A program made the position numbers and the translations under genes. From assembly GCA_032622095.1 (NCBI GenBank), contig CP136065.1:243349474-243413473 (forward strand): a stretch of 64,000 nucleotides of DNA. The letters run 5' to 3'. Below are positions 26,311 through 37,640 of this stretch, in pieces. The notes under the pieces were generated by a model. The model worked only from the letters and a program-made list of their open reading frames with translations. It searched no databases and had not been told where the DNA came from. Position 1 is the stretch's first letter, and every line of letters begins with the position of its first letter. The DNA comes from Siphonodentalium dalli. Taxonomy: Eukaryota > Mollusca > Scaphopoda > Gadilida > Siphonodentaliidae.

Positions 26311-26715
26311 TATGGAAAGCCGAGGAGGACATGTTGGTTGCTAATTGCTAGATATACGACGCGGTATTTTGAAGGTGTTTCAAACTAGGAGATAGAAGTA
26401 TTCTGCCTTTCAAATGGTGATGAATTATAGTAGTTTATTCAAATTTGATGACATAAATTGTTATTAAAACCGTATATACTATAAAAAATTAATGACTCGA
26501 AAATTAAGTGGGCCTTTAAACAAAGTCACAATTGCATTTAGGCTCATCTCATACTCGTCCATTCAGCGATATTCTACTGCGCAGTTTGTTATAGCCTCCA
26601 GTATTTATTGAGCGTTATACCCCCAACTGTTATAATTCGCCTTTAGCAGGCGTACTCTTGCCTCAGATTATTGAGATATTAGGTCACACATAATCACATT
26701 AAATCGCATCGTAAC
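26311..26715. other. Intron 2, unassigned
   Basis: Nothing recognisable was found. Confidence 0.5.
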
Positions 26716-27545
26716 ATAGCAATTGTGTGGGCTCCTTGGCGTGAATATGTAATGAGAAATAAGGTCATACGTAATGACATTAAACTCAAGAAAACCCTCG
26801 AAAACAAAACAAAATCACATTTAATGTTTTACGTTATTTCCTTCATAAAAAGAATCTTCGTGATAATGAACCCTCTCGTTACTTTAGAATATAGAATTAA
26901 CCTTAAAATAAAAAAAATCTTTGGAACACAGAACCTTCGGAATAACGAACCTTCTGATTGGTGAACCTTCGGAATAGCGAACATTCAGAGAAATTTCGGA
27001 ATAGTGGACCTTCGGGATAGTGAACCTTCGGAATAGAGACATGCCCCCCAATATTCATATTATATGCCCAGAGTTCAAAGGTATGGACCCATAAAATTCT
27101 AAACTTGGCCCTTAAAATATTGAACTCCAAATTGGAGCACACACAGAACACCACTTAAGTCAACTGAACCTATGTCATGTCCCAATGCGGGAGGGTCCAT
27201 ATATACCACAACATTCATAGTATATGCCAAGAATTCAAAGGTATGGGCCCACGTAATGACATAAAATCTCAAGAAAACCAGCGAAAACAAAACAAAATCA
27301 CATTTAATGTTCTAAGTTAAGTTATTTCCTCCTGTATCTGTATCGGTGTGCGCGCATGATCAGTTCGGATGTGAGCGCACACTCCATATAAAGAATCTTT
27401 GTGAAAATGAACCCTCTCAAATTAGTCTCAATACTTTAAAATATAGAATTAACCTAAAAATAACAAAAACCTTCGGAATAGAGAACCTTCGGAATAGCGG
27501 ACCTTCGGGATAGCAAACCTTCATAATAGAAGCATGTCCCCACAA
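26716..27545. repeat. Duplicated block with CCTTCGGAATAG minisatellite
   Basis: A block carrying AAACAAAACAAAATCACATT, then GAACCCTCTC and AATATAGAATTAACC, and then a CCTTCGGAATAGCGAA-type short tandem repeat occurs twice (about 26716-27040 and 27240-27540). Between the copies is a smaller direct repeat (ATATGCCCAGAGTTCAAAGG near 27060, and a relative near 27220). It may be a local duplication of one repeat element. Confidence 0.75.
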
Positions 27546-28752
27546 TTACACCGGTGACGTAAACACATGTGCCAATCTTAGTTGTACTCTCGTAATTATC
27601 GGTACGATGAAACGGTGACGGAATCTGACGAGGTTTGCCGAATGTACAATCACCCAGTGAATTATCGATCGACCATGCGATATCAAAAAACCAAAAGCTA
27701 GAAACACCACACTACGGTGGCGTAATAAACTCTACATCAAGAGCGTTCATATGCAACTCGCTTGGAACCCAATAGTTTTTAGTGCTTTATATATCATGCA
27801 TAAGCATATAATTATATATGTATATGGTAAACTCGGTACCCAATATACCGGAGGACGGGGGTGCTTTCCTGCTTATTTTATTTCAACTTTCTGACTGATG
27901 CTGAAACTGCCTATTCAGAAGGGTGCTCTGTCAGCTTTCGTTGGGCAGGACATGGTACCTCTTATCGTGGACTCAAGTGGCATTGGGCGTCCCCCTTTAC
28001 TCGTATATGTGGGTCATACAAAGCGGTGTCGATTAACGAGTACTTGACACAGTTTATCGCCCTGTAACTTTCCGAAATAACAAAACGCCGCATGGTTATC
28101 CCCATTCTAATTTTATTATAAAACGTTATTTAAAAAAAAGACTCACATACCTTGTAGTTAACGAGTTTTGCAGTCGTAGAAAACACTCAGCCAATTTACG
28201 ACTTTCATTTAATGTGCTGGATTTATATAGTGTCCCTCAATTAGCACCGCTCTTTGGTGAAAATACAGATAGAGATAAAAATTATCACGCACATAAATTG
28301 GAAATAAATATGCACACCAATTAGCTTCTGCCTATAATAATTAGTGGTGTCTTTGTCAGATTTGTAATCATATTTTCCGACAGCGATATGACCCAGATCC
28401 GCCGATTTATTTGACTCCGAACTTGAACATAATGGGAAATTGTTTTCTTATTGAAATGTGTATTTCACGCCATCTCTGGTTCGTTTCAAGAAATTTTGAT
28501 AAAATTAATGGCAATATGGTAATGTATATATGGAACTGCATTGCATTATAAGCTGTTTCTTAATTATTTTTTTTATAGTGTGATAAGCGTTATATAACTA
28601 TTAAGCGTTTGAGGCTAAATGGAGTCACGAATTAAAAATAAACACTCTGACGAGAATAGAAAGATAATTGCATTTGCTAATTACTTGTACTAAAGGATAT
28701 TTTTGGCTCAGTGCAAATCCTTCACATTGTATCGACATTGTGCGCAATGGCT
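27546..28752. other. Intron 2, unassigned; possible decayed transposase fragment
   Basis: The part at 27861-28067 has higher GC and an open frame ending ...SYKAVSINEYLT. This faintly recalls the late RuvC block of TnpB/Fanzor-type proteins, but it is too short to assign. The rest is AT-rich and featureless. Confidence 0.3.
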
Positions 28753-31700
28753 GCCAAACTAATACCAAACTAATGCCAAACTAATACCAAACTAATACCA
28801 AACTAATACCAAACTAATACCAAACTAATACCAAACTAATACCAAACTAATACCAAACTAATACCAAACTAATACCAAACTAATGCCAAACTAATGCCAA
28901 ACTAATACCAAACTAATGCTAAACTAATGCTAAACTAATACCAAACTAATACCAAACTAATACCAAACTAATACCAAACTAATACCAAACTAATGCCAAA
29001 CTAATACCAAACTAATGCCAAACTAATGCCAAACTAATACCAAACTAATACCAAACTAATACCAAACTAATACCAAACTAATGCCAAACTAATACCAAAC
29101 TAATACCAAACTAATGCCAAACTAATGCCAAACTAATACCAAACTAATGCCAAACTAATACCAAACTAATACCAAACTAATACCAAACTAATACCAAACT
29201 AATACCAAACTAATGCCAAACTAATACCAAACTAATACCAAACTAATACCAAACTAATACCAAACTAATACCAAACTAATACCAAACTAATACCAAACTA
29301 ATACCAAACTAATGCCAAACTAATACCAAACTAATACCAAACTAATACCAAACTAATGCCAAACTAATACCAAACTAATGCCAAACTAATACCAAACTAA
29401 TACCAAACTAATACCAAACTAATGCCAAACTAATACCAAACTAATACCAAACTAATACCAAACTAATACCAAACTAATACCAAACTAATACCAAACTAAT
29501 GCCAAACTAATACCAAACTAATACCAAACTAATACCAAACTAATGCCAAACTAATACCAAACTAATACCAAACTAATACCAAACTAATACCAAACTAATA
29601 CCAAACTAATACCAAACTAATACCAAACTAATGCCAAACTAATACCAAACTAATACCAAACTAATACCAAACTAATGCCAAACTAATACCAAACTAATAC
29701 CAAACTAATGCCAAACTAATACCAAACTAATACCAAACTAATACCAACTAATGCCAAACTAATACCAAACTAATACCAAACTAATACCAAACTAATACCA
29801 AACTAATGCCAAACTAATACCAAACTAATACCAAACTAATACCAAACTAATGCCAAACTAATACCAAACTAATACCAAACTAATGCCAAACTAATACCAA
29901 ACTAATACCAAACTAATACCAAACTAATGCCAAACTAATACCAAACTAATACCAAACTAATGCCAAACTAATACCAAACTAATACCAAACTAATACCAAA
30001 CTAATACCAAACTAATGCCAAACTAATACCAAACTAATACCAAACTAATACCAAACTAATACCAAACTAATGCCAAACTAATACCAAACTAATACCAAAC
30101 TAATGCCAAACTAATGCCAAACTAATACCAAACTAATGCCAAACTAATACCAAACTAATACCAAACTAATACCAAACTAATGCCAAACTAATACCAAACT
30201 AATACCAAACTAATGCCAAACTAATACCAAACTAATACCAAACTAATACCAAACTAATACCAAACTAATGCCAAACTAATACCAAACTAATACCAAACTA
30301 ATGCCAAACTAATGCCAAACTAATACCAAACTAATGCCAAACTAATACCAAACTAATACCAAACTAATGCCAAACTAATACCAAACTAATACCAAACTAA
30401 TGCCAAACTAATACCAAACTAATGCCAAACTAATACCAAACTAATACCAAACTAATGCCAAACTAATACCAAACTAATACCAAACTAATGCCAAACTAAT
30501 ACCAAACTAATACCAAACTAATACCAAACTAATGCCAAACTAATACCAAACTAATACCAAACTAATACCAAACTAATACCAAACTTCTACCAAACTAATG
30601 CTAAACTAATGCTAAACTAATACCAAACTAATACCAAACTAATACCAAACTAATGCCAAACTAATGCCAAACTAATACCAAACTAATGCCAAACTAATAC
30701 CAAACTTCTACCAAACTAATACCAAACTAATACCAAACTAATGCCAAACTAATGCCCAACTAATACCAAACTAATACCAAACTAATACCAAACTAATGCC
30801 AAACTAATGCCAAACTAATACCAAACTAATACCAAACTAATACCAAACTAATACCAAACTAATACCAAACTAATACCAAACTAATACCAAACTAATGCCA
30901 AACTAATACCAAACTAATGCCAAACTAATACCAAACTAATACCAAACTAATGCCAAACTAATACCAAACTAATACCAAACTAATGCCAAACTAATACCAA
31001 ACTAATACCAAACTAATACCAAACTAATGCCAAACTAATACCAAACTAATACCAAACTAATACCAAACTAATACCAAACTTCTACCAAACTAATGCTAAA
31101 CTAATGCTAAACTAATACCAAACTAATACCAAACTAATACCAAACTAATGCCAAACTAATGCCAAACTAATACCAAACTAATGCCAAACTAATACCAAAC
31201 TTCTACCAAACTAATACCAAACTAATACCAAACTAATGCCAAACTAATGCCCAACTAATACCAAACTAATACCAAACTAATACCAAACTAATGCCAAACT
31301 AATGCCAAACTAATACCAAACTAATACCAAACTAATACCAAACTAATACCAAACTAATGCCAAACTAATGCCAAACTAATGCCAAACTAATGCCAAACTA
31401 ATACCAAACTAATGCCAAACTAATGCCAAACTAATACCAAACTAATGCCAAACTAATGCCAAACTAATGCCAAACTAATGCCAAACTAATGCCAAACTAA
31501 TGCCAAACTAATACCAAACTAATACCAAACTAATACCAAACTAATACCAAACTAATACCAAACTAATGCCAAACTAATACCAAACTAATACCAAACTAAT
31601 ACCAAACTAATGCCAAACTAATGCCAAACTAATGCCCAACTAATACCAAACTAATGCCAAACTAATGCCAAACTAATACCAAACTAATACCAAACTAATA

Positions 31701-31951
31701 CCAAACTAATGCCAAACTAATGCCAAACTAATACCAAACTAATACCAAACTAATACCAAACTAATGCCAAACTAATGCCAAACTAATACCAAACTAATAC
31801 CAAACTAATACCAAACTAATACCAAACTAATGCCAAACTAATGCCAAACTAATACCAAACTAATGCTAAACTAATACCAAACTAATGCCAAACTAATGCC
31901 AAACTAATACCAAACTAATACCAAACTAATACCAAACTAATACCAAACTTC
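28753..31951. repeat. 11-bp satellite CTAATACCAAA, about 290 copies
   Basis: Uninterrupted 11-bp units, with a common A/G change (CTAATACC versus CTAATGCC) and rarer AAACTTCTACC, CTAATGCTAAA and GCCCAAC variants. A block carrying the rare variants is repeated with an offset of exactly 495 bp (45 units; the TCT marker is at 30586 and 31081), showing a recent internal duplication. The array ends about 28 bp before the exon at 31980. Confidence 0.97.
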
Positions 31952-31979
31952 TACGCGTCCGTATTTATTCTGCTTCCAG
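31937..31979 (+). promoter_or_regulatory. Predicted branch point and 3' splice site of intron 2
   Basis: The last CTAAT of the 11-bp satellite (31937-31941) matches the metazoan branch-point consensus CTRAY. Its adenosine at 31940 is 39 nt before the AG, within the usual range. A short pyrimidine-rich tract (TTTATTCTGCTTCC) follows. The only other candidate (TTTAT, about 13 nt from the AG) is too close. The use of this site is inferred. Confidence 0.5.
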
Positions 31980-32071
31980 GGAAAATTTCATTGAATTGCG
32001 TGTATATTTCGAAGCTCTAACGACAACCAGTGTTGAACAAGTGCCAGAGTTCACGTTATCGGACATTGCGG
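31980..32071 (+). CDS. DEG/ENaC channel exon (R-E-N strand to pre-TM2)
   Basis: The acceptor is TCTGCTTCCAG, ending at 31979. The donor is G|GTGAGT, with its intron starting at 32072 (near-perfect consensus). The first base G joins the AG of the previous exon to make AGG, giving R-ENFIELRVYFEAL. This matches the conserved 'RENxxxLxVYFExL' strand that leads into TM2. The exon continues ...VEQVPEFTLSDIA and ends on the first base of GGT (Gly). The intron before it is about 24.7 kb and consists mostly of satellite, and its last satellite unit ends about 28 bp upstream of the exon. Confidence 0.93.
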
Positions 32072-32450
32072 GTGAGTACATTCAGCCTGTCGCTCGAAAA
32101 CCAGCACATTATCTGCTTATTATAGAACATGATTTAGGTAGATTATCTGCTAATTAGTAACATTATAGACTCAAAATGAGGCGATTATTAGCAGAGTATG
32201 TGCGGTCAATGTCACAAATAAGCCAATTCACGACTGCCCAGGTGTACGCCCACCAGACGTTATCAGGCTATCACTAAGCACACACAGTGCAGTAACTTTT
32301 CATATATTTAGTTCACAACAAGGGCAACGCCAAGCGTGGGCCAATGCACCGACTATATGCTCAATATTGGCTATATTTAGAGAGAAAATAGTGTTAGTGG
32401 ACCACTTCTCTCAGTTTAAACCCTGTACTATGAAGGACAGACGACGGTCG
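32072..32450. other. Intron 3 start; dispersed repeat copy 2 at 32106-32242
   Basis: Apart from the inverted relative of 8508-8662, no feature was seen. Confidence 0.55.
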
Positions 32451-33070
32451 AACTGCATTGTATATACACTCGAATCCTCAATTCACAAATGTCCAAGTCA
32501 GACAAGGGCCGTAAGTGATAAAAAATGAATGGACGAAAAACGTAGTATGTGGGTAACTGTGCTATCACCATGCCAAGGGACAACGAAATCCGATTATTAA
32601 CACCCGAGATACAAGCTGAAATGTTCTTTCGGACACAACATTCACAATGTCCAAGTCAAAAAAGGGGCGCAACTCTGGAAGAAGAAACCCTGTAGTATGT
32701 GGATATCCTGTCCCCAACCTGTGCTATCACAATGCCAACGAACAACGTACAACGAAATCCAGTAATAAAGACGTCCACAGGATAACGTTTGTTATGGACG
32801 CTTTGACGCGTCCAGCAAATGACCATAACTCAGCAAAGAAAGTGCGGACAAAACCACGGAGAGATCCTTTCCACAATGCTGGTATACAGACATACCAAAT
32901 TATATCCAAAATGGACTATCGATACTTGAGCTGTGTTGTCAATGTGCGTTATATTGGTGTTATGTTTTGGACGGACGACAGGGCAGAATGACGGAAGGAC
33001 GGCAAGATGGAAAGACGACAAGACGAAAGGACGGACGGACGAATGTCTCCACTGTAAACCCCGAATCCTC
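32451..33070. repeat. Probable dispersed repeat with internal duplication and GGAC-rich tail
   Basis: Two related blocks (about 32488-32595 and 32648-32760) share GTCCAAGTCA, a TAGTATGTGG block, CTGTGCTATCAC and ACAACGAAATCC. The second continues to a GACGGACGACAGG...GGACGGACGGACG tail near 32970-33042. This style of CGGAC-tailed repeat is frequent in mollusc genomes, which is the basis of this tentative call. The overlapping 114-codon open frame is not a recognised protein. Confidence 0.5.
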
Positions 33071-33678
33071 ATTCGGAGGGTCGAGGCATACTACTATTCG
33101 AACTTTAAGTTGATACGTTTAATACGGTTAAGTGATATTCTATATATTTTTTGCATATTAACATCTGGGTAATTCAGTACATTCTTATGGAAACTATGGT
33201 GGTTAAATCGTCAATATCGGTCCATGCAATGTAAACCAATAAGCCATATAGGTATGTTATCGCCTTCTGCAATGTGGAATATCAATGTCGCGATGTTCAT
33301 TTCATAACGGTCTTCCCCGAAAGCTATTGGGAAGTTGTCGATTTCATTAATGTACATTCATATGTGTCAGTGCTTCCAAGAACATGGCGATCCTCACACA
33401 AAATACTTCTATGATCACATTGCAGACATCGCGGAGAGGTCTGATATCATGGATAAGCGTACAATACCATTCATTCGCGACAAATGTATGCATTATGTTG
33501 TCTACCAGCAAACATGTATAACCAACCAACCTGAAGGGATCCACTCTTTCAATCTTGCACCATAACGTCGACATGAACATATTGAATCACCGAGATGTAT
33601 CGATGTAAAAAGTACATAATAACGCTTGTCCGATAAAAGTATCAACTTAAAAGTTCGAATATTAGTGTTCACTAAATA
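33071..33678. other. Intron 3, unassigned
   Basis: No supported feature. Confidence 0.5.
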
Positions 33679-33680
33679 TA

Positions 33681-34197
33681 TGCAAATTAGCAAACACCAC
33701 AACTGGTGTGTTTTGCGAATCCGTGGGGTATATAAAATCCATGATTTTTAGCACATTATAGTGATGTGAAATAGATGAATTACTGCAGTGTGTGTTAGAT
33801 ATTCTTGAATTATAACATCAGGCGGGCGACAAAAGCAATGTCTCCCGTCTCAGCGGGCGACAGTGTGATTTGTCGCCCGGCATGTGACATGAAATGGGCC
33901 AATCAGAAGGGTCGACAATAGGGAGGAGGGTAACAAATCTCATTATTATCCTTCATCCCATTCCACTCTCTTTTGATTTGTTGGGGGTGCGTCACGTGGC
34001 TGGCCGCATATCGCTTGCATGTTTGTTACCCTCGATGGTAACATTTCGAAACTTGTTGACCGCTCAGCGATCAACACCAAACATAGAACTACGAGGTATT
34101 CAACGTGCAGAGATTCACCCACTTCTCTCTTAAACACTCCTTCTATAAACCCGACAGCTTCGTAACAATAGCGAACTGTGGTGTTTGCTAATTTGCA
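33681..34197. mobile_element. TA-flanked 517-bp TIR element
   Basis: Inverted termini TGCAAATTAGCAAACACC(ACA) at 33681-33701 and 34177-34197 are perfect over 21 bp and flanked by TA on both sides, as in Tc1/mariner-type MITEs. The interior has two GCGGGCGACA blocks near 33823 and 33854. No transposase is present. Confidence 0.75.
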
Positions 34198-34199
34198 TA

Positions 34200-35440
34200 A
34201 TTATTGTTTTTACTTTGCAATTAAAACGCGTTGTGCATAAATTGTCTTATGTCTGATTTGAATCCGTCTGATGGAATAATATATAAGGTTCCTACTGGAC
34301 CTTTATATATCAATACCGTGGAACAAATAGATAAACATTACCAGTGAATATATTATGCAGTGAATATATTTTGGAGAAAATTCCACTACCGATGTGCATA
34401 TGTTTCATGTACGTTCTTGTGCCGAACTCTAACGTTAAAATAGCAGAGCTAGCGCTTTAATGTATATACATATACACTTTAATTTCTGCTATAAATTCCT
34501 CCAACTTAACCAGAACATCCTTATCCAACTCTGTTGTCAATTTCTTTTGCATGACCAATAAACAATAATGTCGTTCTTGAAATTAACATGTACATTCATT
34601 TCAAACGAAACTGAACATTTCGCCGCATGTGTATACTCTACTTATAAATTGTTTTACTCCTCATTCCAACAACTTATTCCGACTATTCGACCAGCAAAAT
34701 GACCGCCAAATAACAGACTCAACGATGGATTTATTAATTAATCCACAACATGAATGGTTATTTTCTAAAAAGCGAGGATTCCAACATAAAATGAACTGGA
34801 TTAACGAATTGTCACGTGCATTTTGGCCTGTCATTATGCAGGTGTGCACACCCTTTTCGGTTAACAAAACAGTTATCGCCCTTGTTTTCGTCAGACACGG
34901 GGATTGGTCGCCGCTCTTGACATCGGAACGTCATTCCATGTCTCATCTCTCGAGCGGGCGACGAATCACGCGTGCCTCACTCAAACAGTATATTGTCTCC
35001 CTCGACAGGGGGCATCAACTGTATAATGTCCGAAACCACACGAATACATCCGTGCTATCTCGGGCTCTCTTAGCTAATAACGGCATATGTGGGTTTAATA
35101 ACATCGACCGTAGACGTGCGAGCGAGGCAAATTTTCTAGGTTGCCCTCATGTGGTATGCCGCAACCATTCAACTTCGAGATGTAGCGTTCGTGTGGCCCG
35201 TGGGGTGCCGGGCACTAATTGGTCCCACCGAGGCAGGCAGATAGCAACTCAATGTACATTTAGAAGCAAAGTCGTACGTTGCATGCCATTGTTATCAGCG
35301 ACGTTACGCTCCACAAATGTGTGATTTGTCGATGAACTTTAACATTTTCTTATCCCATGCAGTTATAAAAGTATAGACGCACAACGGAAGGGTTAATACA
35401 TAATATGTATGAATGTTCAGGACTTATAAGCAGACGACAG
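34200..35440. other. Intron 3, unassigned; 231-codon open frame
   Basis: An open frame runs from 34629 to 35324 on the + strand in a GC-richer patch. I recognise no domain, signal peptide or membrane segment in the translation, and it has no repeat character. It is long for chance in this AT-rich sequence but lacks any other support. Confidence 0.3.
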
Positions 35441-35444
35441 TTAA

Positions 35445-35838
35445 CCCTTTACCCAACAGAAGGGCCCTGTGCCAATGCATTCTCTTATATATGCGAGTCG
35501 ACCATAGGTCGCCTCGCATATATAAGAGAATGCATTGGCTTAACACATTAAAAATTATAAAATTGTTAAAGATTGTAAGAAAAAATGGTAAAAAGTGTTA
35601 AAAAAAGATTTTTTTTAGGCCAATGCATTCTCTTATATATGCGAGGCGACCTATGGTTGACACGAATATATATAAGAGAATGCATTGGCACAGGGCATAA
35701 CTGTAACCATCACAATGTGGTCAATGAGCCGGTTCCAATAATATCCATATTTGTATGGTTTTATTGAGACAGACCCAAGATAATTTAGGCTGTTGAAGCT
35801 TTATTTGGCCGGTTTTGGCCGGTTTGTTAGGTAAAGGG
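35445..35838. mobile_element. piggyBac-like non-autonomous element (394 bp), inverted copy
   Basis: TTAA lies at 35441-35444 and 35839-35842, with terminal repeats CCCTTTACCCAACA and TGTTAGGTAAAGGG. The whole element aligns with 6053-6444 in reverse complement, including the GGCCGGTTTTGGCCGG block. It carries palindromes at 35471-35539 (69 bp) and 35619-35689 (71 bp, with a changed right arm). Confidence 0.87.
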
Positions 35839-35842
35839 TTAA

Positions 35843-36349
35843 TACAAGTGCAGAAGTATTCCTATTCATTTGTCCCAAATATTAAGATAATAAGTTCTTC
35901 TGGCCGTTTATTGAACTTATTATCTACATTTCCTCATTTCTTTTTCGTATAGTAATGGTTTTAAAACGATCACGGCACACTGTCATGCTTTATAGAGCCC
36001 ATATACAGAATGAGCAGGTGATGCCACAGTGTCCTGGGCCCACAAACAAGGTACCCCGCCTTGCTCACCGGAAGCTTATATTATGCTAATGATGAACAGA
36101 CAGTCTGCCGTAGGAGCAGTTTTAGCCAGTCAAAAATAAAAATAGTGTAAATAAAATTGTAGAGAATCCTGAATATCATGAATTGATTACACGATGGTAT
36201 ACACTTACAAAGCCCAAAATTTACAACTATAAATTCAACAACAGTCGTAGTCAGGTTATATTGTTTATATAAACATCGGAGGTGCCCTTGTTGTTAGCGG
36301 GAGGTATCGGAATCCACCGAGATCGCATCGGGCGCATACATTCCTATAT
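35843..36349. other. Intron 3, unassigned
   Basis: No supported feature. Confidence 0.5.
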
Positions 36350-37640
36350 TTTACATATTTCCGCGTTATCATATGTGTATTTTACATATTAAATATAGTA
36401 TACACAAATTATGGCATCCAGGTGAGACATAAAAATCTCTCGCGGAAAACAGACGCAAACGGACGGACGGGCGGACTGACTAAACGGCAGACATTGAATG
36501 TCGGCCACAAAACGTTATCCTACATTATATATTAAATATATGTATTCGCGTCTTTTATGCGTGCAAGGAGTTGGACTGTTGGAGTCCGCAATATTTATAA
36601 CAAATAACGCTATTTAATTATATGCATATATATGTACGTGTTTACCTGCTTGTATTTTTGGGGCCTGAAGTTCCCGTCTTTGTAAAATAAGTGCGTTTAT
36701 CATGTACGCATATATACAAACCATAACCATTCATACTTGCATGGGTATGAATGTTTCACTACATATACTCAATAAAAGATATCAACATTGACAATTAATT
36801 ATCGAATAATCCACACACTATCGTGGAAGGTTATTTCGTTTCTTTGACCAAGAGAGGTCCCGTTGTTTGATTACCTATAATTCCCGTATAAAAATAAATA
36901 ACTCATAGATGAACCACTCTTTATATATAATGCAGTAGCTTAACAGTCTGGGAAACAAAGCTGATACATGTAGTAAGCATTTTTACACGACAAGACAACA
37001 TGCGTTATCATATATGTGTATTTTCCATATTAAATATCGGTATACACATGCTAATGACATCCAGGTGACTGAGGTGAGACATAAAAATATATCGCGGAAA
37101 ACAGACACAAACGGACGGACGGACGGGCGGACTGACTAAATGGCAGACATTGAATGTCGGCCACAAAACGTTATCCTACATTGTATTAAATATATATTAG
37201 CGTATTATATGCGTGCATGGAGTTGGACTGTTGGAGTCCGCAATATTTATAACAAATAAAGCTATTTAATTATATGCATAGGCCTACGTGAGTGTTTACT
37301 TGTTTGCATATTTTGGGGCCTGGAGTTCCCGACTTTGTAAAATAAGTGCGTTTAACATGTACGCATATGCAAACCATAATCATTCATACTTGGGTATGAA
37401 TGTTTTCACTTCATATACTTATTAAAAGATACCAACACTGAAAATTTTCAATTATCGAATTATCCACACATTATCGTGGAAGGTTATTTCGTGTCCTTGA
37501 TCAAGGGAGGTCCCGTTGTCTGATTACCGGTACCCATAAATCCCGTATAAAAATAAATCATAGATAAACCACTCTTTATGTAATGCAGTAGCTTTGGCTA
37601 TGCATGTAGTAAGTATCTATATATCACACGACAACTTGTA
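36350..37640. repeat. Tandem duplication of about 640 bp
   Basis: Blocks in order (GCGTTATCATAT, CATCCAGGTGA, GAAAACAGAC, GGACGGAC, GCAGACATTGAATGTCGGCC, TTGGACTGTTGGAGTCCGC, ACCACTCTTTAT) occur at 36350-37000 and again at about 36998-37640, offset about 648 bp. Small indels separate the copies. Confidence 0.85.
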
